From positions 1 to 30,160 of IMG/VR virus record IMGVR_UViG_3300042893_000605: a DNA stretch of 30,160 nt; one strand, 5' to 3'. The position numbers and the translations under genes are program-made. The stretch is from a virus. Below are positions 22,434 to 30,130 of this stretch, in pieces. The notes beneath the pieces were generated by a model. That model was given only the letters and a program-made list of their open reading frames with translations. It did not search any database and was not told the origin of the DNA. The number at the start of each line of letters is the position of its first letter. Position 1 is the first letter of the stretch.

Positions 22434-23194
22434 TTTATAACTCTTTTCGTATTTGCACCATTCATCGACACCACTTCGTTTTCTATCGTGCCACGACGGA
22501 TATAAATACCTTCATGGATAAAAGACCCTCGACCGAATACTGCTCCGCTTTTAAATGCTTTTACAGATATGCCCATATAAACTTCGTCCTCTACAGTACA
22601 TTCACTGGCTAAACAAGTAACTCTTTGTAGCACACAGTTTTCCCCTATCACAGAATCATGGCCTATATGTGCATGACTATAGACGTTAGTAAAATCACCT
22701 ATAGATACTTTAGGTTCAATATTTACATATCCGTCTATATAAACTCCTTTTCCGATCTTTACTGACTTACTAACCTTTGTTGAAAATACATCAACCAAAC
22801 TAATACAATTAAGATCAAACTTTTTTATACAATCTAATAGTTTCTTACGTTTGTTCTTATTTCTAATAGAAACAGTGTCAGTTAACGGAGTCCAGTTAGT
22901 AGCACAAAAAAAATTAAAATTATTTCTATAATTTTCAATTTTGTTATAGTCAGTAAAAAACTCTTCAGAATCTATAATCGGTATACCGCTAATTTTAGAA
23001 GTATTACCATAATAGTCATTGTCAATTATTCCATGTACAACTACACCCTGTTCTTCACAGATCTCAGTATATTTTTCCATAATACTGTTAGATCCTAAAA
23101 AAATCAGAGGTTTGCTATTATCATTAATTAACGAGTTCAAACTCTTCAAATGTTTTTTTCCTATCAATATCAATAATTTTAGCAAACTCTTCAT
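22406..23194 (-). CDS. NeuD/PglD-like sugar acyltransferase (left-handed beta-helix)
   Basis: The N-terminal part (KPLIFLGSNSIMEKYTEI...VVVHGIIDND) is the nucleotide-fold domain of NeuD/PglD-type enzymes, and residues about 145-245 contain hexapeptide repeats (VKIGKGVYIDG, VSIGDFTNVYSHAHIGHDSVIGENCVLQ, CTVEDEVYMG) that form a left-handed beta-helix. The SHAHIGHDS stretch holds a His that would be the base in acetyl transfer. Such enzymes acetylate amino or hydroxyl sugars with acetyl-CoA. The listed start overlaps the TauD-like gene by 71 bases and lacks a good ribosome-binding site; a TTG at 23143 is an alternative that keeps the N-terminal domain. The 3' end overlaps the plus-strand gene. 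Confidence 0.8.
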   Translation of the reverse strand: MKSLLKLLILIGKKHLKSLNSLINDNSKPLIFLGSNSIMEKYTEICEEQGVVVHGIIDNDYYGNTSKISGIPIIDSEEFFTDYNKIENYRNNFNFFCATNWTPLTDTVSIRNKNKRKKLLDCIKKFDLNCISLVDVFSTKVSKSVKIGKGVYIDGYVNIEPKVSIGDFTNVYSHAHIGHDSVIGENCVLQRVTCLASECTVEDEVYMGISVKAFKSGAVFGRGSFIHEGIYIRRGTIENEVVSMNGANTKRVINYITDNQES

Positions 23195-24161
23195 GAGATA
23201 GTTGTTGTCCTTTAAATCTCACTGTAGTCCAAGGTTTATGTTGTGGGTATAATTTATCTAAATAAGTGATCACACGTGCCATTGTACGTTTACTACCATG
23301 GCCAACATTTGTGGGTCGTTTGTGTAAAGTAATTTCTTGATCCATAAACACTATTTGACCATCTTGCCAATCTTGTGTATAAACGTACTTTTCTTGATAT
23401 ACTAATCTTAAAATTTCTTTAAGTAGTTTTACACTTTCAGCATCACTCATACCAACGAAACCGTTGAAACTATGACTAGGAATCTTCATACCACTTAATC
23501 CTGTAGCGGTTTCTGTATATAATTTTGTTTCTAATCCGTCTAGAGGTACTGAATTATATCGAGCTAATAATCTCTGTGCAGGATCACTGAGCCCGGGTGC
23601 TAGTGCACCTTCTACCCATTTATGTTTGACTACTAGTTCTTTGATAATGCTGCGCATATCGCTAGACATTGACTCATAAGCATCATGGGTACATAAGAAT
23701 TGAGTTTGGCTATTGGCACTATCACTGACGCTTTGTAAGCCAATAGTTCTCGGGGCGTCATCGATAGCACATTGGTCACTGTGCCAATCTAATTCACCAT
23801 CAGCAAAAATGCCGATCGGCTTACCTTTTTCGTCTTTGCGATAACTAACAATAGCTGTGGCGGCTGATATATCTTTAACATTTTTAGCAACCAGTCCCAA
23901 CATTAATAGCAAATCTCTCCAATGGCGGCCTTCTAGTTTTTTATTGAGTACATATTCATGGGTTAAAGCACGACTTGGGCTACCCCACTGTGTCATAATT
24001 TCATATAAACGAGTGGTAGAGATATTTTGATTAACATAAACAATACATTGATGTGCGACTAGTCTACCTAGTTCTAAGATTTCTTCACTACTAGTCAAAT
24101 CTATATCATAGACTTCTAATCCAACAGTGGAATCGTAATTTTTTAATGCACGAGTTTTCAT
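23124..24161 (-). CDS. TauD/TfdA-like Fe(II)/2-oxoglutarate dioxygenase
   Basis: A 345-residue protein with the iron-binding triad of this family: HxD in DWHSDQC (His127, Asp129) and a distal His280 in EITLHKRPT, with Arg296 (RTMARVITY) placed to bind 2-oxoglutarate. The N-terminal G-L-E-V-x-D-I-D-L-T is also typical (TauD-like). Members hydroxylate small substrates. The target here is unknown; a sugar, amino acid or other cluster intermediate is plausible. It starts with AAGGAA 7 bases upstream, after a leader of about 140 bases that contains stem-loops, behind a TATAAATA box at 24308-24315. Confidence 0.85.
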   Translation of the reverse strand: MKTRALKNYDSTVGLEVYDIDLTSSEEILELGRLVAHQCIVYVNQNISTTRLYEIMTQWGSPSRALTHEYVLNKKLEGRHWRDLLLMLGLVAKNVKDISAATAIVSYRKDEKGKPIGIFADGELDWHSDQCAIDDAPRTIGLQSVSDSANSQTQFLCTHDAYESMSSDMRSIIKELVVKHKWVEGALAPGLSDPAQRLLARYNSVPLDGLETKLYTETATGLSGMKIPSHSFNGFVGMSDAESVKLLKEILRLVYQEKYVYTQDWQDGQIVFMDQEITLHKRPTNVGHGSKRTMARVITYLDKLYPQHKPWTTVRFKGQQLSHEEFAKIIDIDRKKTFEEFELVN

Positions 24162-24302
24162 GACATTTTTCCTTTAAATTTATTAAATTATATAATGCTA
24201 GCAGTAACTCTGCACACGGACGGCGTTCTACATGTAACACAGTAGTAAAAGGGTTAATACCCTAAGCGTCTAAGATACCGGCGTCAACAATGTTGGCGCT
24301 GC
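24162..24302 (-). promoter_or_regulatory. Structured 5' leader of the TauD-like operon
   Basis: A gene-free leader with at least three stem-loops on the minus strand: a 7-bp GCG-(mismatch)-CAAC hairpin near 24281-24302, GGGT/ACCC around 24252-24263, and GCAG/CTGC near 24199-24212. It is much more GC-rich than the surrounding gaps. It may be a cis-regulatory RNA; no named class is assigned. A coding-like reading of part of it is discussed as a rejected item. Confidence 0.4.
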
Positions 24303-24307
24303 ATAAT

Positions 24308-24315
24308 TATTTATA
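24308..24315 (-). promoter_or_regulatory. T4-like late promoter (TATAAATA) of the dioxygenase operon
   Basis: Perfect TATAAATA on the minus strand just inside the end of the upstream gene's trailer. Transcription would start near 24302 and read through the structured leader into the dioxygenase and acyltransferase genes. Confidence 0.6.
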
Positions 24316-24317
24316 TC

Positions 24318-24959
24318 TTAAAATAGTTTGTCTAAATGCTGCTGAAACGCATCTAAATAATCTTGGCGCTTGTCAATGGTTTGAGAAGTCCCCCAAGTGA
24401 TGTGTGGATCCATCCATTCATACCCAACAAAATCAAATACTGATTTAATTGGATTTAACATATTATCTACGCTACCCATAACATAATTACAGCAAGGAAT
24501 ACCAGTGCCCATAACCAACGACACAAAAATTTTTTTTCCCTCTAATAGTTTGTCTATATGAAAATCTTCTGACCATATGTCGTGTGGTACGAATGTGCCC
24601 TCGGGTACAATTACACTTTCAATATATAATTTTAAAATTGCAGGTACCATCCATACCAAAATCGGTGTTTGTATATAAAGTATGTCTGCATGTTTTAGTT
24701 TTTCTATTTCTCTGGCAGAAAATTCGCTGATAATTTTAGTATAGTTGTGATGATAAGATGACCGATATTTTTTAACTGGGTCTGGTACAGGATTACTATA
24801 TAATATTTCTACCGATTCCTGCAATGCATCATGCACTTGAAATAAATCTAATGTTTCAACTTCATACCCTTTACTAACAAAGTGTTTATTTGCTATGTTA
24901 AATAATCTAGCGGTTAAACTTTGGGCATTAGGATGAACAAATATAGAATAAACTTTCAT
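24318..24959 (-). CDS. Flavodoxin-fold NAD(P)H oxidoreductase-like protein
   Basis: The 213-residue product opens MKVYSIFVHPNAQSLTARLFNIA, a form typical of the NQO1/MdaB/KefF flavodoxin-like family (Flavodoxin_2), with the flavin loop SLTARL and a central TPILVWMVPAILKLYIE helix that matches the conserved W-x-(F/M)-P-x-x-L-K block. It probably binds FMN or FAD and reduces a quinone-like or other organic substrate with NAD(P)H. It might supply reducing equivalents in the cluster. Its ATG overlaps the upstream TAA (TAATG). Confidence 0.8.
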   Translation of the reverse strand: MKVYSIFVHPNAQSLTARLFNIANKHFVSKGYEVETLDLFQVHDALQESVEILYSNPVPDPVKKYRSSYHHNYTKIISEFSAREIEKLKHADILYIQTPILVWMVPAILKLYIESVIVPEGTFVPHDIWSEDFHIDKLLEGKKIFVSLVMGTGIPCCNYVMGSVDNMLNPIKSVFDFVGYEWMDPHITWGTSQTIDKRQDYLDAFQQHLDKLF

Positions 24960-25162
24960 TATAAAGTCTCTGAGGATACCTTATTTGACCCTTTTTGTGC
25001 TGTTGCTGGATCGCTAAATTTACGATTCTTAGCAGATGCTAGTGCAGCTTCAGCATCAATCATCATCTTTTTATAAAAATTACGTGCTACTGGGTCAGTG
25101 TAACTAGCTAGTTTATATTTTGTTACTCTTGACATATTAAAACTTGCATTGGTTTTAGCCAT
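24959..25162 (-). CDS. Small basic protein (67 aa), T4-like phage type
   Basis: Begins MAKTNASFNMSRVTKYKLASYTDPVARNFYKKMM, followed by an Ala-rich helix and a polar tail. The FNMSRxTKxKLAxxxDPxA layout recurs in small proteins of T4-like marine phages as far as I recall; I know no function. A good AAGGAAA site precedes the ATG, and its TAA overlaps the ATG of the flavodoxin-like gene. Confidence 0.75.
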   Translation of the reverse strand: MAKTNASFNMSRVTKYKLASYTDPVARNFYKKMMIDAEAALASAKNRKFSDPATAQKGSNKVSSETL

Positions 25163-25176
25163 TTTATTTCCTTTTA

Positions 25177-26283
25177 TTAAGTTATTATTTTAGCACTTAG
25201 TAAATGTTTTGTAAACCATTCTTTAGGGTGACATTCATAATTAAACACGTGTCCATGTGCTTTCATTGGTATCCTAGTCATAGCCAAAAATGCGGCATCA
25301 CGTGCTTGACTTAATAGATCAACATCTTGATCAGGATTAACATCCAATTCGGATATATAATATTTCCAAAATAGAGGAATATCTTCTTCCGCCCAACGTG
25401 CTTCTACACCATTCGGGTCCATACTGTACAATCTTTCTGCCGCTGAATATAAGTTAGTCCAACCGTCCTTGCGTTCTGGATAACCAACACGCACTCGCAT
25501 AGAGGATTCTAAAAATCCAGGAGGCACAAATAATGGAGGTGCTATAGTACCTAATAGATGACCTACATGACTATAACCATCATAGTGTCGTATTAACTCT
25601 TTTGTGGGAGAATATACTGTGCTAGGTATTTTTAGTCCGTATTGCCAACCAAGCGAGTCTGAACGGTATATATTATCCTCGCCGCAATCTGTATCAAACC
25701 AATACTTCTTAAATCTACCTGCTTTCATCATTAGTAGACTATCAACAGTGTCCCAATGGAACTTGATAAAATTACCGTCTAGTGTTAATTCACCTTTATG
25801 TAACAAGCTCATTCGCATCTGTTCAGGCCAATGACTATAATACATCACCGCTAAAGGATCAGGATCGGCATTTAATATGTCAATACTTGCACGAATCATA
25901 TCTAGATTACTGTCTATAAAGATATGATCATCGTTACCTTCATACCAAATTAACTTATTATCATTGGTAAATTGGCTATCACAAAGGTCTCTCCAAGTCT
26001 GTGTGCGATCTATTCTATACCAATGGATTTCTAACTTATCTGCAGGGAATATACTCAACATATATTCATATAATTCAGCTTGACGAGGGGAAAATTCAGC
26101 TAGGTCGATATAGAACACGAACTTGTCTACTACCGGAGTCATTACTGCACGACTGGCAAGACAGTATTTAAATATATCAAAACGATTGTTTACAGGAAAC
26201 CAGCTAGCACGATCGTATACTGTACCAGCATACGGGTGTGTCATTTTCACATCAGTGATCTTTACATTGAATAAAACGATCAT
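25177..26283 (-). CDS. Glycosyltransferase-like protein (368 aa)
   Basis: A 368-residue protein with VVDKFVFYIDLAEFS, LEIHWYRIDR, then NDDHIFIDSNLDMI near residue 117-130. The DDH-type acidic stretch after a hydrophobic strand, and the Rossmann-like first half, fit a GT-A-like glycosyltransferase. The YSPTKELIRHYDGYSHVG segment is a conserved pattern I have seen in phage and polysaccharide loci but cannot name. It lacks a signal peptide or membrane helix. The ATG overlaps the aldolase-like gene's TGA (ATGA). Confidence 0.6.
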   Translation of the reverse strand: MIVLFNVKITDVKMTHPYAGTVYDRASWFPVNNRFDIFKYCLASRAVMTPVVDKFVFYIDLAEFSPRQAELYEYMLSIFPADKLEIHWYRIDRTQTWRDLCDSQFTNDNKLIWYEGNDDHIFIDSNLDMIRASIDILNADPDPLAVMYYSHWPEQMRMSLLHKGELTLDGNFIKFHWDTVDSLLMMKAGRFKKYWFDTDCGEDNIYRSDSLGWQYGLKIPSTVYSPTKELIRHYDGYSHVGHLLGTIAPPLFVPPGFLESSMRVRVGYPERKDGWTNLYSAAERLYSMDPNGVEARWAEEDIPLFWKYYISELDVNPDQDVDLLSQARDAAFLAMTRIPMKAHGHVFNYECHPKEWFTKHLLSAKIIT

Positions 26284-27266
26284 TTTAGATTATTTGTGTA
26301 TAGATCTAAAATATATTCAATTTCGCTAGTGATAGTAGCTTTCCAATCTGTTCTTTGATTAAGTACATTTATCAAGGCTTGATATTTGCTTGATGAGAAA
26401 CAATAGTGCCCAGCAACATTGATCTGATGTTCGCGATCGTTACTGTCAGTCCATTTACGCCAACGACCGCTATCAACTACTTCGCTAGCAAAGTCTGCCC
26501 ATTGGCCTTGTGCATCTGGATATTGCTCAACTAGTCTACGTAATAGTTTAGTCTGCACTACACCTAGTTGTGGGGCTATGTTAAGAGCATGTACACCTAC
26601 AGCACTGCGTAGGCTAATTTCTTCAGCTGACAAATAATCAGCATTATGTTCTTTCATCTTAACGCCGTTGGTATTAGCCACTTCGACTAGTTCTTTAACT
26701 GTAGCTGTTTCAAATCCGCCTGCTTGATGATCTTCATGACATAGACTACCTGTTTGTGCTACAACAAATTGTATATTAGGAATATCTTTAGCAAAGGCCA
26801 CATCTGCTTTATATTTGATCGCCCCTGCGGCTACTCCTACATTTTCTTCTGTGCCAAATTCAAATTGTATATTAGGATTAAGATCTAAGCAGAATTTAAA
26901 TAGTTCTTCAGCGATACCATATGTATCATCAACACGGCTAGTATCAATATGGATTAGATTAAATCCCTGTTCGATATCGTAGGCAATGGTCTTCTTGGTT
27001 GCTTCTACAGCATCACGTATACTTAAATTCTTTTCTGCATCTAGGAAGTATGGACCACAATGGTCACGACACATCCAGATATAATCTGTAGGTAATGTAG
27101 ATAACTGCTCACGTATCTGCGGGGTAGTCATCACATAACCACTTTCAGCATCTACTTGATTACGACTTGCGATAATCATCAATGGTTTTTTATTATTGTG
27201 ACTGTAATTGCACAATATCTCAATGACCTCACGGCTCATTGGGCCAAACCCTAGTCTAAAATCCAT
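26280..27266 (-). CDS. GatZ/KbaZ-like class II aldolase family protein
   Basis: I use the ATG at 27264-27266 because GGGG lies seven bases upstream; the frame also allows a TTG two codons earlier. The 328-residue product has a TIM-barrel layout with RLGFGPMS, MCRDHCGPYF, NLIHIDTSR, FEFGTEENVG, QTGSLCHEDHQAGGF and KEHNADYL at the ends of strands, which match the tagatose-1,6-bisphosphate aldolase subunit GatZ/KbaZ and related sugar-phosphate aldolases. It would join or split a ketose phosphate. In this position it may build the carbon skeleton of the sugar that the three upstream-transcribed genes activate. It is shorter than GatZ (about 420). Confidence 0.75.
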   Translation of the reverse strand: MDFRLGFGPMSREVIEILCNYSHNNKKPLMIIASRNQVDAESGYVMTTPQIREQLSTLPTDYIWMCRDHCGPYFLDAEKNLSIRDAVEATKKTIAYDIEQGFNLIHIDTSRVDDTYGIAEELFKFCLDLNPNIQFEFGTEENVGVAAGAIKYKADVAFAKDIPNIQFVVAQTGSLCHEDHQAGGFETATVKELVEVANTNGVKMKEHNADYLSAEEISLRSAVGVHALNIAPQLGVVQTKLLRRLVEQYPDAQGQWADFASEVVDSGRWRKWTDSNDREHQINVAGHYCFSSSKYQALINVLNQRTDWKATITSEIEYILDLYTNNLK

Positions 27267-27726
27267 GTTCAATCCCCATTAAATACATAATATGCACGCA
27301 AGCATCCATGACTGCGCCTTTACCGCCTTCACGGTCTGTAACAACATCTGCGTTTTCAATTGCTGTTCTCCAAGCCTGTGCTGGAGCAAAACTTAATCCC
27401 ACATGTGGAAATATTTTTGCATCGTAAGGTCCGTCACCCATGAAGATAGTTTCCTTTGGATCTCCTTTACTCAAGACCCAGTTAAGTCTATCTTTTTCTT
27501 TAACCATGGTACAAGGAAATTTCATATGATCAATAATACGACTTTCTGTAATAGGCCAACCCATTTCATCGGCTGATACAAATTCTATTTCTAAGTGTTT
27601 GCGTAATAATTTAAGTCCATCGTGATCATAGTTACCAAATGCCTTGAATGGTTTACCATCTACACCCCAATAGAGCATGCCGTCATTTAGTACACCATCT
27701 ACATCCATGATAAAACGTTTATACAT
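27256..27726 (-). CDS. KdsC-like HAD-superfamily phosphatase
   Basis: At 156 residues, it has the HAD nucleophile motif DVDG (Asp8, Asp10), motif II in FVSADE, and motif IV MGDGPYDAK (Asp98, Asp102). The small, capless form with GVLNDG after motif I resembles KDO-8-phosphate phosphatase (KdsC) and related sugar-phosphate phosphatases. It would remove phosphate from a sugar phosphate, probably at a non-anomeric position. It overlaps the aldolase-like gene and is coupled to the kinase/nucleotidyltransferase gene (TAATG), so it is very likely one step of the same pathway. Confidence 0.85.
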   Translation of the reverse strand: MYKRFIMDVDGVLNDGMLYWGVDGKPFKAFGNYDHDGLKLLRKHLEIEFVSADEMGWPITESRIIDHMKFPCTMVKEKDRLNWVLSKGDPKETIFMGDGPYDAKIFPHVGLSFAPAQAWRTAIENADVVTDREGGKGAVMDACVHIMYLMGIEHGF

Positions 27727-29324
27727 TACCCAAGCACCTTGTTAAAGTGTAGTTGTGCTAGTGCTATCAAGAACTTGTCAAACGGTGCTTCGTGTAATGG
27801 ACTCATGTTCAAGTAGATGATTGGCACCAATGTCTTAACTTTCTTCCAATCTAGTCCTTGTTTCGCCACCCAACGCTGTAAGATGTCTTCATATACCTGT
27901 ACATCTTTTACGCTGGGAACTTCTATCGTAGCATAGTCATTGCGTTCTGCATACATGTAACGCTCGTGTTTAATGTCTTTATAGCTCAAGTGTAAGCCAC
28001 CTAGCATTTTTGCCAGATCATAATATTGATCACCATAAAGTGCGCCACCAAAGTCAGTTCGCCAATCGATAGCAGTGAACTTATCTTTATAATGTTCTCT
28101 ATGTATTTCGGTATCAGTTAGAGGGCCAAGATATTGTCCATGTTGATAAATGGTATTATCAAAGTGTAGATCACCGTGGATAAACTTCCATGATGTTTCT
28201 GTGGTTAACCAAGTAAAGTCAATCTTGCTTAGGTATGTGTCGATGGTATCTACTTCAACGCCATTGACCACACAAGGTTCACTCCAGGTAGCATACTTGG
28301 CACGGAACATTTCTACACGTTCTATGGTTTTATCATGATAGAATTTATTACAGATAGTAAGATGATCGATATCAGCATCGTTCTCAGATGGAGCAGGTTT
28401 CCATAATGTCGTTTCACACCAAGCCAACATACTTTCAAATACCTCAGGTGAGTATTGATTATAAACGATATCACCCTTGGCAAAGTCATGTATTAGGAAG
28501 TTGCCTGATTGCTCAACATTGTTAGGCATGGCTTCAGGATTACACTTTGCTCGTTTTACACGCATCTCTGCCTGCTTGGGATTAGTCCAGAACTTGACGA
28601 TCTTTTTATTATCGTTGTAGAATAGTTCATCTGGCTTAGGAAAACTTACATCAGTAAACTCATTTGATAGCTCTTCCCATTTCTCATAAGTGCCGAAGTC
28701 TTTCCAACCACGCACTGTGTGTGCTTTTAATTTAAGTCCATCAAATCCTTCTGGAGTTTCTTTGGCCTTGCGATTGATTAAATTACGTAGATAGTTATCA
28801 TCTTTAGCATACATCAATCCAATGAACGCATCAACTGCGGTCTTGCTAGGTAGTTTATTCTTTACACTGATGATATTGTCTGCTTCACGTTCAATCCAAC
28901 AGTAGTCTTGTGCGATAGCACTGTCGACTGGATGTACTCCGATCCAATTGTGATCTAGTTTATCTCTGTATTCAAAGTCAAATAATGTATCGCAGGCCAA
29001 CCACATGAACCCACCATGTAGATATTTGGCACAGGCCTGTATGCTGGTAGCAGGTCCTGTATCACCTTCTGCGTAGTTGGGAATGTCTACAAATACCACG
29101 TCTTTATCACTGTGGACTACACTGACATAATCTTTAATATATTGGCCCATATGACCACAGGCCACAACAAAGCGTGTTCCTTGATCAAACTTTTCCATGA
29201 TGTGACTGATTAGTGGTTTGTTGTCATATGGAATAAGTGCTTTAGGTATCATACGACCAAATGGTCCCATACGACGACCATAGCCTGCCGCAAGGATTAA
29301 TACTGTGAGTTTAGTTGTGTTCAT
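27726..29324 (-). CDS. Bifunctional sugar-phosphate nucleotidyltransferase-kinase fusion
   Basis: A 532-residue two-domain protein. Residues 1-225 are a nucleotidyltransferase: LILAAGYGRRMGPFG (9-23) with the P-loop-like GxGxRM and later PKALIP (27-32). Residues about 240-532 are an APH/choline-kinase-like phosphotransferase with the catalytic HGDLHFDN (383-390) and the metal-binding IDWR (419-422). It would first phosphorylate a sugar (kinase) and then join it to a nucleotide, as the separate HddA/HddC enzymes do for heptoses, or as LicA and LicC do for choline. The sugar and nucleotide are not identifiable from sequence. A fusion in this order is unusual. Confidence 0.85.
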   Translation of the reverse strand: MNTTKLTVLILAAGYGRRMGPFGRMIPKALIPYDNKPLISHIMEKFDQGTRFVVACGHMGQYIKDYVSVVHSDKDVVFVDIPNYAEGDTGPATSIQACAKYLHGGFMWLACDTLFDFEYRDKLDHNWIGVHPVDSAIAQDYCWIEREADNIISVKNKLPSKTAVDAFIGLMYAKDDNYLRNLINRKAKETPEGFDGLKLKAHTVRGWKDFGTYEKWEELSNEFTDVSFPKPDELFYNDNKKIVKFWTNPKQAEMRVKRAKCNPEAMPNNVEQSGNFLIHDFAKGDIVYNQYSPEVFESMLAWCETTLWKPAPSENDADIDHLTICNKFYHDKTIERVEMFRAKYATWSEPCVVNGVEVDTIDTYLSKIDFTWLTTETSWKFIHGDLHFDNTIYQHGQYLGPLTDTEIHREHYKDKFTAIDWRTDFGGALYGDQYYDLAKMLGGLHLSYKDIKHERYMYAERNDYATIEVPSVKDVQVYEDILQRWVAKQGLDWKKVKTLVPIIYLNMSPLHEAPFDKFLIALAQLHFNKVLG

Positions 29325-29784
29325 GTTCTGCGGCTATCCTTCCATGTCCTCTGTTAGCAGAGTCTTCAAGACGTATAACGTCATCTAATTGAGTAGTGCT
29401 AGCTTCTGTGTAATGTAGATCATCATGTGCGATCATACGGTGGATAGTACGAGGTGGGGTATGGAACACTGCACCTGGTGCTAGTTCTTCAGTGATTAAC
29501 TCGCTTTTAATCTGTGCTATTTCTTCTGCTGTATACCCACCTGCTAAGAAACGCTCACAGTCAAACGGCGTTGGATGGTATGCTAGTGCACCATGCCCAA
29601 TATGTAAATGGATACTTTCTGATTTAAATTGGTGAACTTGTAGGCTAGTAACAAAGCCTGCTCGTAAGATTAATTCTTTGAGTGCAAACGGATAAACATC
29701 ACTACCTGGCATTAACCAAGTTTCGGTTCCCCATGGTTTATGTACCACGTGGCAATCTTCAATTCTTAGGAATTCTACAGTCAT
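29311..29784 (-). CDS. Cupin-fold protein, phosphomannose-isomerase (type II)-like
   Basis: The 157-residue protein has a V-H-K-P-W-G-T-E-T-W opening and a QVHQFKSESIHLHIGHG...RTIHRMI pair of cupin motifs, with His residues that would bind a metal. This is the layout of the ManC/type II phosphomannose isomerase C-terminal cupin. It may isomerise a sugar phosphate or bind a sugar nucleotide. It is the first gene of the operon behind the promoter at 29805-29833, with AGAGG before the ATG, and overlaps the next gene by 14 bases. Isomerase function is inferred from the family only. Confidence 0.8.
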   Translation of the reverse strand: MTVEFLRIEDCHVVHKPWGTETWLMPGSDVYPFALKELILRAGFVTSLQVHQFKSESIHLHIGHGALAYHPTPFDCERFLAGGYTAEEIAQIKSELITEELAPGAVFHTPPRTIHRMIAHDDLHYTEASTTQLDDVIRLEDSANRGHGRIAAEHEHN

Positions 29785-29804
29785 ATCGGCCTCTTATGTA
29801 GATA

Positions 29805-29833
29805 ATTATATACTACTATTTAACTTTTTACAA
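29805..29833 (-). promoter_or_regulatory. Sigma70-like promoter of the sugar-activation operon
   Basis: TTGTAA (29828-29833), 17-base spacer, TATAAT (29805-29810), minus strand, between tRNA-Glu and the cupin gene. Confidence 0.6.
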
Positions 29834-29852
29834 GGCCAAGCTAAAATAAATT

Positions 29853-29928
29853 TGGTACTCCCAACGAGATTCGAACTCGTGTTACCTGCGTGAAAGGCGG
29901 GTGTCCTAGGCCTCTAGACGATAGGAGC
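29853..29928 (-). tRNA. tRNA-Glu (anticodon TTC)
   Basis: A complete 76-base minus-strand tRNA with encoded CCA. Anticodon loop CTTTCAC gives anticodon TTC. The GTCTAGAGGCCTAGGACACC and TTCGAAT parts match bacterial tRNA-Glu closely, and the acceptor stem (GCTCCTA with TGGGAGT) pairs fully, with one G-T at the end. Confidence 0.95.
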
Positions 29929-29937
29929 GTTGATATA

Positions 29938-30111
29938 TTATTTTTCTTTTTTCTTAGGTCTTCCCCACGCAGCCTGGGGACTTCCTTCTTCTACACCACT
30001 GACTCCCCTGGCAATTTGTTGCACGATTCCGCCATCTGCTAAAAAACTTTTCATAGCGGCATCTATCGCCTGTGATTCTTCCAATTCTTGTTGCTTAGTG
30101 TCTTTTGACAT
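29938..30111 (-). CDS. Small protein between two tRNA genes (57 aa)
   Basis: Read from the minus strand: begins MSKDTKQQELEESQAIDAAM and ends WGRPKKKEK. The N-terminal half is a charged amphipathic helix, then a Gly-rich segment (ADGGIVQQIARGVSG), then a basic tail. AGGAA lies 7 bases upstream of the ATG. It is flanked by tRNA-Glu and the partial tRNA, so it is probably transcribed with them and processed. No family is recognised; a nucleic-acid-binding role would fit the basic tail but is not shown. Confidence 0.7.
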   Translation of the reverse strand: MSKDTKQQELEESQAIDAAMKSFLADGGIVQQIARGVSGVEEGSPQAAWGRPKKKEK

Positions 30112-30130
30112 GTATTATTCCTATTAAAAA

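Noticed and set aside
24106-24240. A coding-like open frame (GTG start, 44 codons) in the leader of the dioxygenase gene, preceded by an in-frame TAG at 24262-24264
   Set aside because: It has no ribosome-binding site, overlaps the dioxygenase start, and the stem-loops in the same DNA explain the unusual composition at least as well. A conserved peptide in relatives would change this view.
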